Positions 1 to 8,929 of a stretch of DNA of 64,000 bases are shown one piece after another; positions within the stretch are counted from its first letter, which is position 1; each line of letters begins with the position of its first letter. The notes below the pieces were generated by a model. That model was not told the origin of the DNA. It saw only the letters and a list, made by a program, of their open reading frames with translations, and did no database searches. The position numbers were made by a program, and so were the translations under genes. The DNA is taken from the NCBI GenBank assembly GCA_017521325.1, contig JAFXCV010000051.1, positions 1 to 64,000 of the forward strand, read 5' to 3'. Origin of the DNA: Oscillospiraceae bacterium. Lineage in GTDB: Bacteria; Bacillota; Clostridia; Oscillospirales; Ruminococcaceae.

Positions 1-30
1 TGCCCCCTGTTCCGCTATATCAGAAAAATA

Positions 31-942
31 TCACTCTATTTCATCAAAACTGGAATTGAGGACTCTTCCCTCGGAGGGAAGCCTCCTGCGTTCCTCCGCT
101 TCTTCCAGAAGATCCTCCACATACTTGGGCAGCATGAATGCGCCCATGTGGAGATTCGTGGTATAGTACCACGTCTGCAAGCCCCTTGCCTTCCAGCGGG
201 CGGCATCAAGGTCATGCAGAGGATGGTATTTCTTTGACGCAAAGCCGAACAACCAGTATCCCGACGGGCAGGTCGGGATATGCGCCTGATACACACGACT
301 AATGGGGAAACAGCGGAATGCACGTTTATGCATCGCCGTACAGGCTTCCTCATCCTCATCAAAGAACGGACTGCCATGCTGATACACCATGATGCCGTCC
401 TCTTTGAGTGCCTTAAAACAGCTGCCGTAGAATTCCTTTGTAAAAAGGCCTGCCGTATGTCCAAAGGGGTTCGTGCTGTCATTGATGATCAGGTCGTACT
501 CGTTTTCCTTGCGCCGCAGGAATCGCAGACCGTCACGGTAGAAAATTTTCACTCGCTCATCCTCAAGTCCCCTTGCGTTATCAGGGAAGAACTCCTTGCA
601 CACCTGCACAAACAGCTCATCCGGTTCGACCACGTCAATCGACTCAATTTCATCATAATACGAAAGCTCTCTTGCTACGCCTCCGTCGCCGCCGCCGATG
701 ACAAGAACTTTTTTCACATGCGGATGCACCGCCATCGGCACATGCACAATCATTTCGTCGTAGGTAAATTCGTCCTTCTCGGAAAATATCACACTGCCGT
801 CCGAGGTCACGAACCGTCCAAATTCCTCGGACTCGAACACATCAATGCGCTGAAAGTCGCTCTCGCCCGAAAACAGCTGTTTTTCCACACGAATAGACAT
901 TTTCACGTTATTGGTATGCAGTTCCGAAAACCAGTAATCCAT
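31..942 (-). CDS. speE: Spermidine synthase
   Basis: This 303-residue protein has the class I methyltransferase-like fold of polyamine aminopropyltransferases, which move an aminopropyl group from decarboxylated S-adenosylmethionine to putrescine. The family signature IGGGDGG lies at about residues 82-88, the substrate segment YDEMIVHVP at about 61-69, and the gatekeeper Asp region INDSTNP at about 150-160. Length is normal for the family. The start codon lies 3 bases after the stop of the arginine decarboxylase gene, so the two are almost certainly cotranscribed and belong to one polyamine pathway. A third gene may follow beyond the left window edge. The enzyme is cytosolic. Confidence 0.95.
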   Translation of the reverse strand: MDYWFSELHTNNVKMSIRVEKQLFSGESDFQRIDVFESEEFGRFVTSDGSVIFSEKDEFTYDEMIVHVPMAVHPHVKKVLVIGGGDGGVARELSYYDEIESIDVVEPDELFVQVCKEFFPDNARGLEDERVKIFYRDGLRFLRRKENEYDLIINDSTNPFGHTAGLFTKEFYGSCFKALKEDGIMVYQHGSPFFDEDEEACTAMHKRAFRCFPISRVYQAHIPTCPSGYWLFGFASKKYHPLHDLDAARWKARGLQTWYYTTNLHMGAFMLPKYVEDLLEEAEERRRLPSEGRVLNSSFDEIE

Positions 943-945
943 CCG

Positions 946-2400
946 TTACTCTCCCTTCAAGACATTGAGCTTCTCAAGCTCGGGATCCTCCGGACCCTGC
1001 ATCGAGCAGCCCTTTTCCTTGGCATACAGAATATAATCCACAAGCTCCGCCGTGATCATCTCACCGGGTGCCAGAATCGGGATGCCGGGGGGATAGCACA
1101 TGACAAATTCTCCGCAGATGCGCCCTGCCGTTTCACGGATGGGGATCAGTTCCTTCTCCGAATAGAACGCCTTCTGGGGCGTGATGGCTACGATGGGGGA
1201 AATGTATTCCGCATTGTGCATCGTGGACTTGTCACGGGAATACAGGCGTTTGATGTCCTCCAGCGCACCCACCAGACGTTCAATGTCCTGAATGCGGTCG
1301 CCGATGGAAATATATGCCAGAATATTGCCGATATCGCCGAATTCGATCTGGATATCGTACTCGTCACGCAGAAGGTCGTAGACCTCAATTCCCGTAAGTC
1401 CGATGTCCCTCGTGTAGACCGAAAGCTTTGTCACATCGTAATCGTAGATGCTGCTGCCGTTGACAAGATCCTTTCCGTAGGCATAAAATCCGCCGATGGA
1501 GTTGATCTCCTCCCTTGCATATTCCGCCATGCGGCTCACCTTTTCAAAGGAATCACGCCCACGAAGTGCAAGATTTCTTCGGGAAATATCCAAACTCGAC
1601 AACAACAGGTAGGATGCACTTGTTGTCTGTGTGAGATTGATGATCTGTTCGACATAGCGCATGTTCATGCTCTTTCCCAGAAGCAGCAGAGAACTCTGCG
1701 TCAGGCTTCCGCCGGATTTATGCATGGACACCGCCGCCATATCTGCACCTGCCTCCATTGCGGAAACAGGGAGATTCTCATGGAAATACAGATGCGTGCC
1801 GTGCGCTTCATCCACAAGCGCCAGCATTCCGTGGTCATGGGCAAGCTTCACGATCGAACGCAGATCGGAGCAGATACCGTAATAGGTCGGGTTATTGACA
1901 AAAATCGCCACAGCATCGGGATTTTCCTCAATCACACGCTCCACCTGTGAAATTTCCATACCAAGTGCAATGCCGATATGTCCGTCCACATCGGGATTGA
2001 CGTAGACAGGCTCTGCGCCGCACAGAACAAGGGCGTTGATGACGCTTTTATGGACATTTCGGGGGAGAATGATCTTATCCCCCGCCTTGCATGCAGTGAG
2101 GATCATGGTCTGCACGGAGGAGGTCGTTCCCCCCACCATGAAGAAAGCGTGCGCCGCCCCGAACGCATCCGCTGCAAGCTGCTCCGCTTCCAGAATGACG
2201 GAAACAGGATGGCAGAGATTATCCAGCGGCTTCATGGAGTTGACATCGATGCCAACACATTTTTCGCCAAGAAGCTGCACAAGCTCGGGATTTCCACGTC
2301 CTCGCTTATGTCCCGGAACGTCAAATGGCACAACTCGCTGCTTGCGGAAGCGTTCGAGTGCCTCGTAGACGGGCGCTGATTTTTGTTTTTCGATATTCAT
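946..2400 (-). CDS. speA: Orn/Lys/Arg decarboxylase, probably arginine decarboxylase
   Basis: This 484-residue PLP-dependent fold-type I decarboxylase matches the short Firmicute Orn/Lys/Arg decarboxylase family (SpeA/YaaO-like). The PLP lysine is K228 in SMHKSGGS, and the cofactor Asp and neighbouring His lie in LVDEAHGTH at about 195-203. The C-terminal lobe carries the family segment CYPPGIPILAPGE. It would produce agmatine from arginine (cadaverine or putrescine are alternatives) and feed the spermidine synthase gene directly downstream. A GAGG element about 9 bases upstream supports the ATG start. The gene sits behind a roughly 300-base leader that ends in a terminator just before the ribosome-binding site, which suggests regulation by attenuation. 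Confidence 0.9.
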   Translation of the reverse strand: MNIEKQKSAPVYEALERFRKQRVVPFDVPGHKRGRGNPELVQLLGEKCVGIDVNSMKPLDNLCHPVSVILEAEQLAADAFGAAHAFFMVGGTTSSVQTMILTACKAGDKIILPRNVHKSVINALVLCGAEPVYVNPDVDGHIGIALGMEISQVERVIEENPDAVAIFVNNPTYYGICSDLRSIVKLAHDHGMLALVDEAHGTHLYFHENLPVSAMEAGADMAAVSMHKSGGSLTQSSLLLLGKSMNMRYVEQIINLTQTTSASYLLLSSLDISRRNLALRGRDSFEKVSRMAEYAREEINSIGGFYAYGKDLVNGSSIYDYDVTKLSVYTRDIGLTGIEVYDLLRDEYDIQIEFGDIGNILAYISIGDRIQDIERLVGALEDIKRLYSRDKSTMHNAEYISPIVAITPQKAFYSEKELIPIRETAGRICGEFVMCYPPGIPILAPGEMITAELVDYILYAKEKGCSMQGPEDPELEKLNVLKGE

Positions 2401-2415
2401 AGGCTTTTCCTCATC

Positions 2416-2723
2416 CGATAAAAAATAAAAAACAGGTGATTTTTCATCACCTGTTTGTCAATCTCATATACATCACGAAAACAGATTGTTTCCGCCATTT
2501 CTGAGCTATAGTGCTGCGCATTGCCGCTTCTTATTGACCGTTTCACAAGTGATTAGATTATGATTATAAAGTTATCATCTTATAAAATTTGGGCTTTTAA
2601 CCCAATCAATAATGCAGCTTTTTCGCTGCGCTCGGCAATCCGACCCGCCTGTCCGTATGGGCTGTCCTTCCGCTGCTGCGGAAAGCGGTCGTGCGCTTTC
2701 AGCTATATCGCTTTACTACGCTA
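2416..2723 (-). ncRNA. Structured 5' leader of speA (candidate riboswitch or attenuator)
   Basis: About 300 transcribed bases lie between the promoter and speA. The first part is G+C-rich and can fold: an outer helix CGACC/GGGTCG encloses a hairpin TTCCGC-agca-GCGGAA and a second with GCC/GGC arms. It is followed by GCAGC-gaaaa-AGCTGC-type and TGGG...CCCA hairpins. The segment at 2553-2545 (ATCACTTGT on the minus strand) can pair over nine positions, with one G-U, with the 5' arm of the terminator, forming an antiterminator. I could not match it to a riboswitch class I know. The alternatives are a stand-alone small RNA ending at the terminator, or a dispersed intergenic repeat in the G+C-rich part. 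Confidence 0.55.
2418..2455 (-). terminator. Intrinsic terminator in the speA leader
   Basis: Reading toward speA, a perfect 10-bp stem (arms 2446-2455 and 2431-2440, loop GAAAA) is followed by a T-rich tract. It lies upstream of the speA start, between promoter and ribosome-binding site, so transcripts must read through it to express speA. This is the arrangement of an attenuator or riboswitch expression platform. Confidence 0.85.
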
Positions 2724-2729
2724 TATTGT

Positions 2730-2758
2730 ATTGTAGCATATTTTCTGTGGTTTGTCAA
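2730..2758 (-). promoter_or_regulatory. Sigma-A type promoter for the speA leader
   Basis: On the minus strand TTGACA (2758-2753) and TACAAT (2735-2730) are separated by exactly 17 bases. The predicted start is near 2723, leaving a leader of over 300 bases before speA. Confidence 0.85.
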
Positions 2759-2789
2759 TTGGTTTTTGAAAAAAAGTTGTGAGCCATAC

Positions 2790-3536
2790 TCAATGCTTAT
2801 CATTGTAATCATAGAACAATTCATCAAGCAGCTTGTCCACGCCCGTGGTATCGCCAAACGCCGCCTTGAGAAACGAGCCTGCATTCTTGAACATCAATCG
2901 GAAATAGAGCCAGTCGCCATGTGCATCAAACTTTCTGGTTGAATTGATCAAGTGATTCTGCCGCAGTACGGTGTAGCGTTTTCCCTGCGTTTTTCCGTAC
3001 TTGCGGATGCGCTTTGCTGTTGCTGCATCCTCCATCGCTTTTTTCTCGACGAATCCTCCCACGGCTTCAAATGTCCGCTTCTCCGCCCAGAAAATGCCGC
3101 AGTACAGCCCCGTGATACGGAACATCACACGGCACATGATGTCATTGCACCAAAGCGGAAAGGAATAGCGTTCAAAGCGGATGGGGGCACCGCCGCCGAT
3201 GTATTTGCCGCTGTCAAGCAGCTTTGTAATTTCGGAGAGAGTTCCTTCCGTCATGCGGTTGTCGCAGTCAATGGTGACGATGATGCGTCCCCTCGCAGCC
3301 CTAATGCCGGCATTGCGGACGCTTGCAATGCAGCGTGTTTCGTCATGCACGACTCTTGCGCCGTTTGCCTTGGCGATTTGTTCCGTTGCGTCCGTGCAAC
3401 GGTTGCAGACCACGATGATTTCAACGTCACCGCCGTATCTTGCAGCAGCTTTGCGGATGGAACTGATGCACCGTGCCACATAGCGTTCCTCGTTGTGGGC
3501 GGGGATGATGACGGAGAGAAGGTTGTTGGGGTTCAT
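2790..3536 (-). CDS. Family 2 glycosyltransferase
   Basis: A GT-A fold glycosyltransferase of about 248 residues. It opens with LSVIIPAHNEE, the nucleotide-sugar binding strand. The acidic VTIDCDNRM segment near residue 90 corresponds to the metal-binding DXD position. The start used here (MNPNN) is preceded by AAGGGAG; an upstream in-frame ATG at 3557 would add seven residues. No transmembrane segment is obvious, so it probably acts at the cytoplasmic face on an unknown acceptor. It begins about 38 bases after the stop of the Thr-rich secreted protein on the same strand and is likely cotranscribed with it, so glycosylation of that Thr-rich linker is a conceivable but unproven role. Confidence 0.8.
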   Translation of the reverse strand: MNPNNLLSVIIPAHNEERYVARCISSIRKAAARYGGDVEIIVVCNRCTDATEQIAKANGARVVHDETRCIASVRNAGIRAARGRIIVTIDCDNRMTEGTLSEITKLLDSGKYIGGGAPIRFERYSFPLWCNDIMCRVMFRITGLYCGIFWAEKRTFEAVGGFVEKKAMEDAATAKRIRKYGKTQGKRYTVLRQNHLINSTRKFDAHGDWLYFRLMFKNAGSFLKAAFGDTTGVDKLLDELFYDYNDKH

Positions 3537-3574
3537 ATTCTCCCTTCTTTCAGGCATTTTTAGCGCATCGAAGG

Positions 3575-5854
3575 TTATCTTCTGATAATTTCTTCAACAG
3601 GATTACCATTTTCGTCAAGTATTACCATGTAGAAATCTAAAGGATAATGTCTATATGCAGTTATATAAAAGAGTTCTTCCCCTTGAGAAATTTGATTATC
3701 TTCTACATAATCTGAATATGTCCAAACATAATAGTCATGTTTAGTTCTCATAATATCATCCACTATGTCTTTAGCTTCAGTTTCTGAATAACCTTTATCT
3801 ATATACTTTTGATATATGTTTGGATCAAGATTGACCAAATCTGTTGTTGGTATCATTTGAAGTGCAATCTCACACTTACCAATATCTGTTCTTATGTCTC
3901 CATCGCTATAGGCATAATATACATTTTCTTCAGAATACACAAACTCAACATTTGCATCCTCGAAATTATATACATCCATTGTTTTTACAAACCTGTAAAA
4001 GGACTCTCTAGGCAAAATAATAGAGCCCGGAGTAAGTTCTTCAATAGTCCACCAATAGTTTGAAACTACTGAAGTTTTTGTTACCGTATATTCACCCTTA
4101 TTAAGTTCGTATACAGGTTCTCCATTTTCATCAATTGGAATAAGATACCAATTGATAAATTCGAACGGATTAAACTTATTCTCATCTTTTAATAGAACGA
4201 TATATTCAGTATAAATGTACGTCGGTTCAATAATGTCATCAATCATCATACCAACAAGACCAGTTTCAAAATCTCTATAAGAACCATACGATTCTTCATA
4301 GTTCATCATAACTTTCTCTGCATTATCTTCTTCTACCAAAGGACGATAACACATATACTGGTTCCACTCGAAATCCGATGCTGTGAAATTATCCATAGTC
4401 GGACAGATTCCTTTCACATCAGTCCCTGATACAATCTGCACACCATAGCCATAAGCTATGCCATTGTGCATGCAATAATACAAACCAGGGTCTGCATATG
4501 CATATTCAATGGGATGATCAGACCATACAATCTGATATTTCTCAATATTAAACATTTTTGCTGTATTGAGAAGAATATCATATGTGTTCTGGTCAATCTG
4601 TTCGCCTTCATGAACCAAGTCTTCCATTGCAGGCGGGTTCCAATCGGCGGTTGTTGTGGTTGCCTGGGGTTCTGTTGTGGTGGTCGTGGTGGTTGTTTCC
4701 GTTGTAGTTGTGGTAGTCGTTTCTGTTGTGGTTGTTGCCTTCGTCGTGCTTGTCGTAGTCGTTGCCTTCGTCGTACTTGTTGTCGTAGTCGTAGGCTTCG
4801 TTGTCGTAGTCGTTGCCTTCGTCGTGCTTGTCGTAGTCGTCGTAGGCTTCGTTGTCGTAGTTGTTGCCTTCGTCGTACTTGTTGTCACGGTCGTGGGCTT
4901 CGTAGTTGTAGTCGTTGCCTTCGTCGTACTTGTTGTTGTCGTCGTAGGCTTCGTTGTCGTAGTCGTGGGCTTCGTAGTTGTAGTCGTTGCCTTCGTCGTA
5001 CTTGTTGTCATAGTCGTAGGTTTCGTAGTTGTGGTTGTTGCCTTCGTCGTACTTGTTGTCGTCGTAGGCTTCGTAGTTGTAGTTGTTGCCTTCGTCGTAC
5101 TTGTTGTTGTCGTCGTAGGCTTCGTAGTTGTGGTCGTTGCCTTCGTCGTACTTGTCGTAGGCTCTGTTGTGGCGGTTGTTGTCACTGTGGTAGTTGTACT
5201 TTCTTCAACTGCTTCTGGCTTATCACCATACATAATAGTGATAACCTCCTGCCCAGCAGCTTCTTTCTGCTCCAGAATCTGAAAGAAATCGTCATAAGAC
5301 ATTTCATCATAGTTTGAAGCATCACCATTTGTTACAAAATTCATCGGCACACAATTACGCATTCTCTGTGCGAAGATATAATCCGGCAGGCAGATGACAT
5401 CATCCTGAAAAAAATCATATTTTTTTATCATTTCTTTATCGTAGACCTTGACGGAATTGAGAATTTCTGTGATAATCACTTCAATATCCGAAAGCATCAA
5501 TGCATTGGGACTCACCATGCCGCTTCGTAAACTTCTGTTCATTGTTTCGCAGTTCTGAACATGGTATGGATTCTCCATTTCTGATTTTCTTACAGATACG
5601 CCATTGGCATATGCTGTATCAATCGAAATATCATCTGCAGCGCCATCGGAAACATTGAACAGGGCATTAAATTCCCACAATGTTCCATCTGCATCCCTAA
5701 AATAGCCTTTGGATTCATCCGCCGCCACGATGGTTGCAGACTCCGACTGCGTTTTGTCCTTCGCATCTACCCCACTTACTGTAAAGGGTGACACCATAAG
5801 TGCCAGAGTTAATGCGGTGGTGATACTACAAATCAAACCTTTCTGTTTTTTCAT
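3575..5854 (-). CDS. Secreted protein with long threonine-rich repeat linker
   Basis: About 759 residues starting at MKKQKG, chosen because AAAAGGAG lies six bases upstream; an earlier ATG at 5875 lacks such a site. A signal peptide (Lys-rich start, hydrophobic ALTLALMVS, cleavage near SGVDA) is followed by an N-terminal domain of about 180 residues, then a roughly 180-residue linker of TTSTTKATTTTTKP-like repeats, then a C-terminal domain of about 340 residues rich in Tyr and acidic residues. I do not recognise either domain. Thr-rich linkers are typical of cellulosomal and cell-surface proteins of Ruminococcus. The gene is more A+T-rich than its neighbours. The family is unknown. Confidence 0.75.
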   Translation of the reverse strand: MKKQKGLICSITTALTLALMVSPFTVSGVDAKDKTQSESATIVAADESKGYFRDADGTLWEFNALFNVSDGAADDISIDTAYANGVSVRKSEMENPYHVQNCETMNRSLRSGMVSPNALMLSDIEVIITEILNSVKVYDKEMIKKYDFFQDDVICLPDYIFAQRMRNCVPMNFVTNGDASNYDEMSYDDFFQILEQKEAAGQEVITIMYGDKPEAVEESTTTTVTTTATTEPTTSTTKATTTTTKPTTTTTSTTKATTTTTKPTTTTSTTKATTTTTKPTTMTTSTTKATTTTTKPTTTTTKPTTTTTSTTKATTTTTKPTTVTTSTTKATTTTTKPTTTTTSTTKATTTTTKPTTTTTSTTKATTTTSTTKATTTTETTTTTTTETTTTTTTTEPQATTTTADWNPPAMEDLVHEGEQIDQNTYDILLNTAKMFNIEKYQIVWSDHPIEYAYADPGLYYCMHNGIAYGYGVQIVSGTDVKGICPTMDNFTASDFEWNQYMCYRPLVEEDNAEKVMMNYEESYGSYRDFETGLVGMMIDDIIEPTYIYTEYIVLLKDENKFNPFEFINWYLIPIDENGEPVYELNKGEYTVTKTSVVSNYWWTIEELTPGSIILPRESFYRFVKTMDVYNFEDANVEFVYSEENVYYAYSDGDIRTDIGKCEIALQMIPTTDLVNLDPNIYQKYIDKGYSETEAKDIVDDIMRTKHDYYVWTYSDYVEDNQISQGEELFYITAYRHYPLDFYMVILDENGNPVEEIIRR
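4665..5205 (-). repeat. Imperfect tandem repeat encoding the Thr-rich linker
   Basis: Roughly a dozen imperfect 36-48-base units encode alternating (S)TTKATTTTTKPTT modules inside the secreted protein gene. Unit lengths vary in multiples of three, so the frame is kept. The opposite strand is also open here because of the repeat composition, but that is an artefact. Confidence 0.85.
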
Positions 5855-5883
5855 GCAATACTCCTTTTCATTCATTTTTTGTT

Positions 5884-6060
5884 TTACTTAAATCTTCTCT
5901 GCCCCGCATCATACACATACCCGATTCTTGCAAGCTTGTCAATGATCTCCTGCATATCGCAGTCATTGGTCTTGCAGAATTCCTCCAGACTTGGATAAAA
6001 ATCACGCAGCTGGGTATTCAAAAAGCTCACTAAAATGGCGGGATCGTTTGGGATGTTCAT
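5884..6060 (-). CDS. DUF4250 family small protein
   Basis: A 58-residue protein starting MNIPNDPAILVSF and ending GYVYDAGQRRFK. The pattern of an N-terminal NxPxDPxxLxSFxNTxLRD segment and a C-terminal IGYxYDxxxxxF segment is that of DUF4250, small cytosolic Firmicute proteins of unknown function. Its ATG overlaps the stop of the upstream dockerin-protein gene (TGATG), so it is probably translationally coupled to it. It ends about 30 bases before the start of the Thr-rich secreted protein gene on the same strand. Confidence 0.8.
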   Translation of the reverse strand: MNIPNDPAILVSFLNTQLRDFYPSLEEFCKTNDCDMQEIIDKLARIGYVYDAGQRRFK

Positions 6061-7367
6061 CACTGATCTTCGCCTTTCTGTGCCATAAATTCCTCCAGTG
6101 TACCCTTGAAATCGGCACCTGCTGCTGCCGCATAGGTCAGGATCATTGCAGCGTCAGTTGCACTGAAGCTCTCATTGCCCATTACCTTGGCAACACGCTC
6201 CTGCTCCTGAGTCAGACCGCTTTCGCCGCCTGCACCGACTGCCGCTGCTGCCACAAGGATCATTGCGGCATCCGTTGCGTTCACGATACCGTCGGCACTG
6301 ACATCACCAAGGCGAAGCTCGATGGAATTGATGGAAATAATATTGGAATAGCTGTTGGTCAGCGGCTCGCTGTGACGCTGTCTGACACGCAGCTGAATGT
6401 AGTCATAATCCGTGAACGGAATATTGTTCGTTTCCGCAGAATCAACCACTCTCGTGCCGCCCGTGAACCATTGTCCATTAATAACGGATACCTCCTGCCA
6501 GCCGGTGTTGTTGATGTTGATTTCGGCGTACAGATCGCCGACGGTACCTTGATAGTCAAAATACCAGCTGTTCATTTTATAGTAATAATCCGCATATGCC
6601 ATCTCAATCGGATAGAACAGCTCGAAGGTCATGTAATAATTGCCCGCCTCTTCCGTCAGTACCTGAAGGTTCGAAATCTGTGGTGCCGGCAGTGCCGTCG
6701 GGGCAGTCAGTTCGCCCTGATTGCCGTCCTTACCGATGGACTGCTCCTCCGACCAGTCGCTGAAAAACGCCTGTGTCTCGTAGGTTTCCGCATCGGCATA
6801 CTGGAGCATGTATCTTGCACGGAAGGTAACAGTGTGGTTTTCGTCATCGAAATTCGGGCAGTCGTGTCCGTAATAGTCATTGTAGATCCAGACAAGGGCG
6901 TCCTTGATATTCTCATAGTCCGTCATATTCTCGTCCGAACCGCCAAGCACGGAAGTATTATCACAGAGCCAATCGCCGGCATGGGGCCAGCAGATACCGT
7001 TGTAAAAATCGCAGCCGTAGATTTCCTCATCCCATGCGGCATCGTACTGCCATTCGCCGTCATCGATTCTGTAGTCGATCTGCATCACAAGGCTCATATC
7101 CTCCAGACCATATGCCTCACACATCGCTGCTTTATCCTGCCATGCGATCAGGAAATCATAGACCTCCTGTGAATTGGCAAAGGTCGGCTCGATCCAGAAG
7201 CTTTCCTCGTTATTATCCAGCAGGATATGGTGGACGGAGGGCGTCTGGGTGAAGCCATCGGGGAAGAAATCCTGCTCAAAATTCTTTTCGGTTTCAGCTG
7301 CTGCCGGAAGTGAGCAGACTCCAAGACAGAGCGCTGCAGCTGTCATCATTGCGGTCATTCGTTTCAT
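6060..7367 (-). CDS. Secreted protein with C-terminal degenerate dockerin
   Basis: A 435-residue exported protein. A signal peptide (MKRMTAMM then an Ala/Leu core, cleavage near PAAAE) is preceded by AAGGAGG at good spacing. The body of about 300 residues is Tyr-, Trp- and Asp-rich, beta-type, with no recognised catalytic motif. The last 90 residues resemble a dockerin type I: a clear first calcium loop (GDVSADGIVNATDAAMIL) and a second repeat that keeps SATDAAMILTYAAAA but has lost most loop acidic residues. Cellulosomal or surface attachment is therefore likely but the second calcium site may not be functional. Function of the main domain is unknown. Confidence 0.75.
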   Translation of the reverse strand: MKRMTAMMTAAALCLGVCSLPAAAETEKNFEQDFFPDGFTQTPSVHHILLDNNEESFWIEPTFANSQEVYDFLIAWQDKAAMCEAYGLEDMSLVMQIDYRIDDGEWQYDAAWDEEIYGCDFYNGICWPHAGDWLCDNTSVLGGSDENMTDYENIKDALVWIYNDYYGHDCPNFDDENHTVTFRARYMLQYADAETYETQAFFSDWSEEQSIGKDGNQGELTAPTALPAPQISNLQVLTEEAGNYYMTFELFYPIEMAYADYYYKMNSWYFDYQGTVGDLYAEININNTGWQEVSVINGQWFTGGTRVVDSAETNNIPFTDYDYIQLRVRQRHSEPLTNSYSNIISINSIELRLGDVSADGIVNATDAAMILVAAAAVGAGGESGLTQEQERVAKVMGNESFSATDAAMILTYAAAAGADFKGTLEEFMAQKGEDQ

Positions 7368-7525
7368 CGTAATTCCTCCTTTTCGGCATTGCCGGATGAT
7401 ACTTCATTTTAGCATAAAAAACGAAAATTGTCAAGCCGGATTTGTGAGGAATTGCCAAAATCCGGCGATAAATTCACAGCATTTCTCACACATGTCCAAT
7501 TACAGAAAAAAATATAAAATAGGAC

Positions 7526-7554
7526 TTGCAGAATCAGGAAAAATAGTGTATAAT
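7526..7554 (+). promoter_or_regulatory. Promoter of the pgk operon
   Basis: TTGCAG (7526-7531) and TATAAT (7549-7554) are separated by 17 bases. The leader downstream contains a short CGATA...TATCG hairpin before the pgk ribosome-binding site. Confidence 0.8.
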
Positions 7555-7634
7555 ATATGTGTATGCCGATAGGAAATTATCGACATGTTACCAAAAGACC
7601 TGAAAGGGCAAAAAATTTAATCTGAAAGGATGTC

Positions 7635-8864
7635 ATGACAATGGCAGGTTTGAACAAGGTTACTGTAGAAGATATTCAGGTGAAGGGCAAGAAGGTTCTC
7701 GTCCGCTGCGATTTCAACGTTCCGCTCAAGGACGGTGTGATCACAAACGACAACAGAATCCAGGCTGCACTTCCCACCATCAAGAAGCTGCTCAAGAACG
7801 GCGCAAAGGTTGTACTCTGCTCCCATCTGGGCAAGCCGAAGAATGGTCCGGAGGAGAAGTTCTCCCTCGCTCCTGTAGCAGCAAGACTTGCTGAGGTGCT
7901 CGCTCCCGCAAAGGTAACATTTGCAAATGATGACACAGTTGTTGGCGAAAATGCAAAGGCTGCAGTTGCAGCTATGGCTGAGGGCGAGGTTGTTCTGCTG
8001 CAGAACACAAGATTCCGTGGCGCAGAAGAAACCAAGAACGGCGAAGAGTTCTCCAAGGAGCTGGCAGACCTCGTTGACGGCGAAGCTTTCGTAATGGACG
8101 CTTTCGGCAGCGCACACAGAGCACATGCTTCCACAGCAGGCGTTACCAAGTTTGTAAAGGAAACCGCAGTTGGCTACCTGATGCAGAAGGAGATCCAGTA
8201 CCTCGGCAATGCTGTAGAGGTTCCGGTTCGTCCGTTCGTTGCAATCCTGGGCGGTGCTAAGGTTGCTGACAAGCTCAACGTTATCTCCAACCTGCTCGAA
8301 AAGTGCGATACCCTGATCATCGGCGGCGGTATGGCTTATACATTCATCAAGGCACAGGGCGGTTCCATCGGTACTTCTCTGGTTGACGATGAGAAGATCG
8401 ACTACTGCAAGGAGATGCTCGCAAAGGCTGAATCCCTGGGCAAGAAGATCCTGCTCCCTGTTGATACCACAATTGCAGCTGAATTCCCGAACCCGATCGA
8501 CGCTGAGATCGCTGTTGAGATCGTTGATTCCAACGCAATTCCGGCTGACAAGATGGGTCTGGACATCGGCACAAAGACACAGGAACTGTTTGCTGAGGCT
8601 GTAAAGTCTGCAAAGACTGTTGTATGGAACGGCCCGATGGGCGTATTCGAGAACCCGACTCTGGCTAAGGGTACCATCGCTGTTGCAAAGGCTCTTGCTG
8701 AAACAGACGCTACAACAATCATCGGCGGCGGCGACTCCGCAGCAGCTGTTATGCAGCTGGGCTTTGCTGACAAGATGAGCCACATCTCCACAGGCGGCGG
8801 CGCTTCTCTGGAATACCTCGAGGGCAAGGTTCTGCCGGGCGTAGCTGTTATTGCTGAAAAGTAA
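7635..8864 (+). CDS. pgk: Phosphoglycerate kinase
   Basis: A 409-residue cytosolic glycolytic enzyme making 3-phosphoglycerate and ATP from 1,3-bisphosphoglycerate and ADP. The signature [12 protein letters not shown] near residue 18, the conserved [12 protein letters not shown] near 200 and the C-terminal nucleotide-binding [10 protein letters not shown] and [13 protein letters not shown] segments are all present. Length is normal. AAAGGA lies five bases upstream of the first ATG (MTMAGLN); a second ATG two codons later is possible. Codon use is strongly biased, as expected for a highly expressed gene. It heads a run with two small membrane-protein genes, tpiA and gpmI. Confidence 0.98.
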   Translation: MTMAGLNKVTVEDIQVKGKKVLVRCDFNVPLKDGVITNDNRIQAALPTIKKLLKNGAKVVLCSHLGKPKNGPEEKFSLAPVAARLAEVLAPAKVTFANDDTVVGENAKAAVAAMAEGEVVLLQNTRFRGAEETKNGEEFSKELADLVDGEAFVMDAFGSAHRAHASTAGVTKFVKETAVGYLMQKEIQYLGNAVEVPVRPFVAILGGAKVADKLNVISNLLEKCDTLIIGGGMAYTFIKAQGGSIGTSLVDDEKIDYCKEMLAKAESLGKKILLPVDTTIAAEFPNPIDAEIAVEIVDSNAIPADKMGLDIGTKTQELFAEAVKSAKTVVWNGPMGVFENPTLAKGTIAVAKALAETDATTIIGGGDSAAAVMQLGFADKMSHISTGGGASLEYLEGKVLPGVAVIAEK

Positions 8865-8879
8865 GTTTTACACAAATAC

Positions 8880-8906
8880 AGGGCGGATAGTTCCTATTCG
8901 CCCTTC
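8880..8906 (+). terminator. Hairpin after pgk
   Basis: An 11-bp stem (AGGGCGGATAG with CTATTCGCCCT, loop TTC) follows the pgk stop. The U-rich tail is poor, so it may be a partial terminator or an mRNA-stabilising hairpin that lowers expression of the downstream small genes. Confidence 0.55.
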
Positions 8907-8929
8907 TTGTGCTATACGGAGGTTTCATT

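Noticed and set aside
280-1950. 556-residue plus-strand frame opposite speE and speA
   Set aside because: The two minus-strand genes have clear motifs throughout; the opposite product has no recognisable domain.
2560-2723. speA leader considered as tRNA, RNase P RNA, SRP RNA or T-box
   Set aside because: No acceptor/T-loop pattern, no RNase P or SRP signature sequences, and no T-box (GGGTGGTACCGCG-like) motif before the terminator.
4466-5317. Long Cys/Arg-rich open frame on the plus strand across the Thr-rich repeat
   Set aside because: It is the antisense image of the repeat codons; composition follows the repeat, and there is no ribosome-binding site or promoter.
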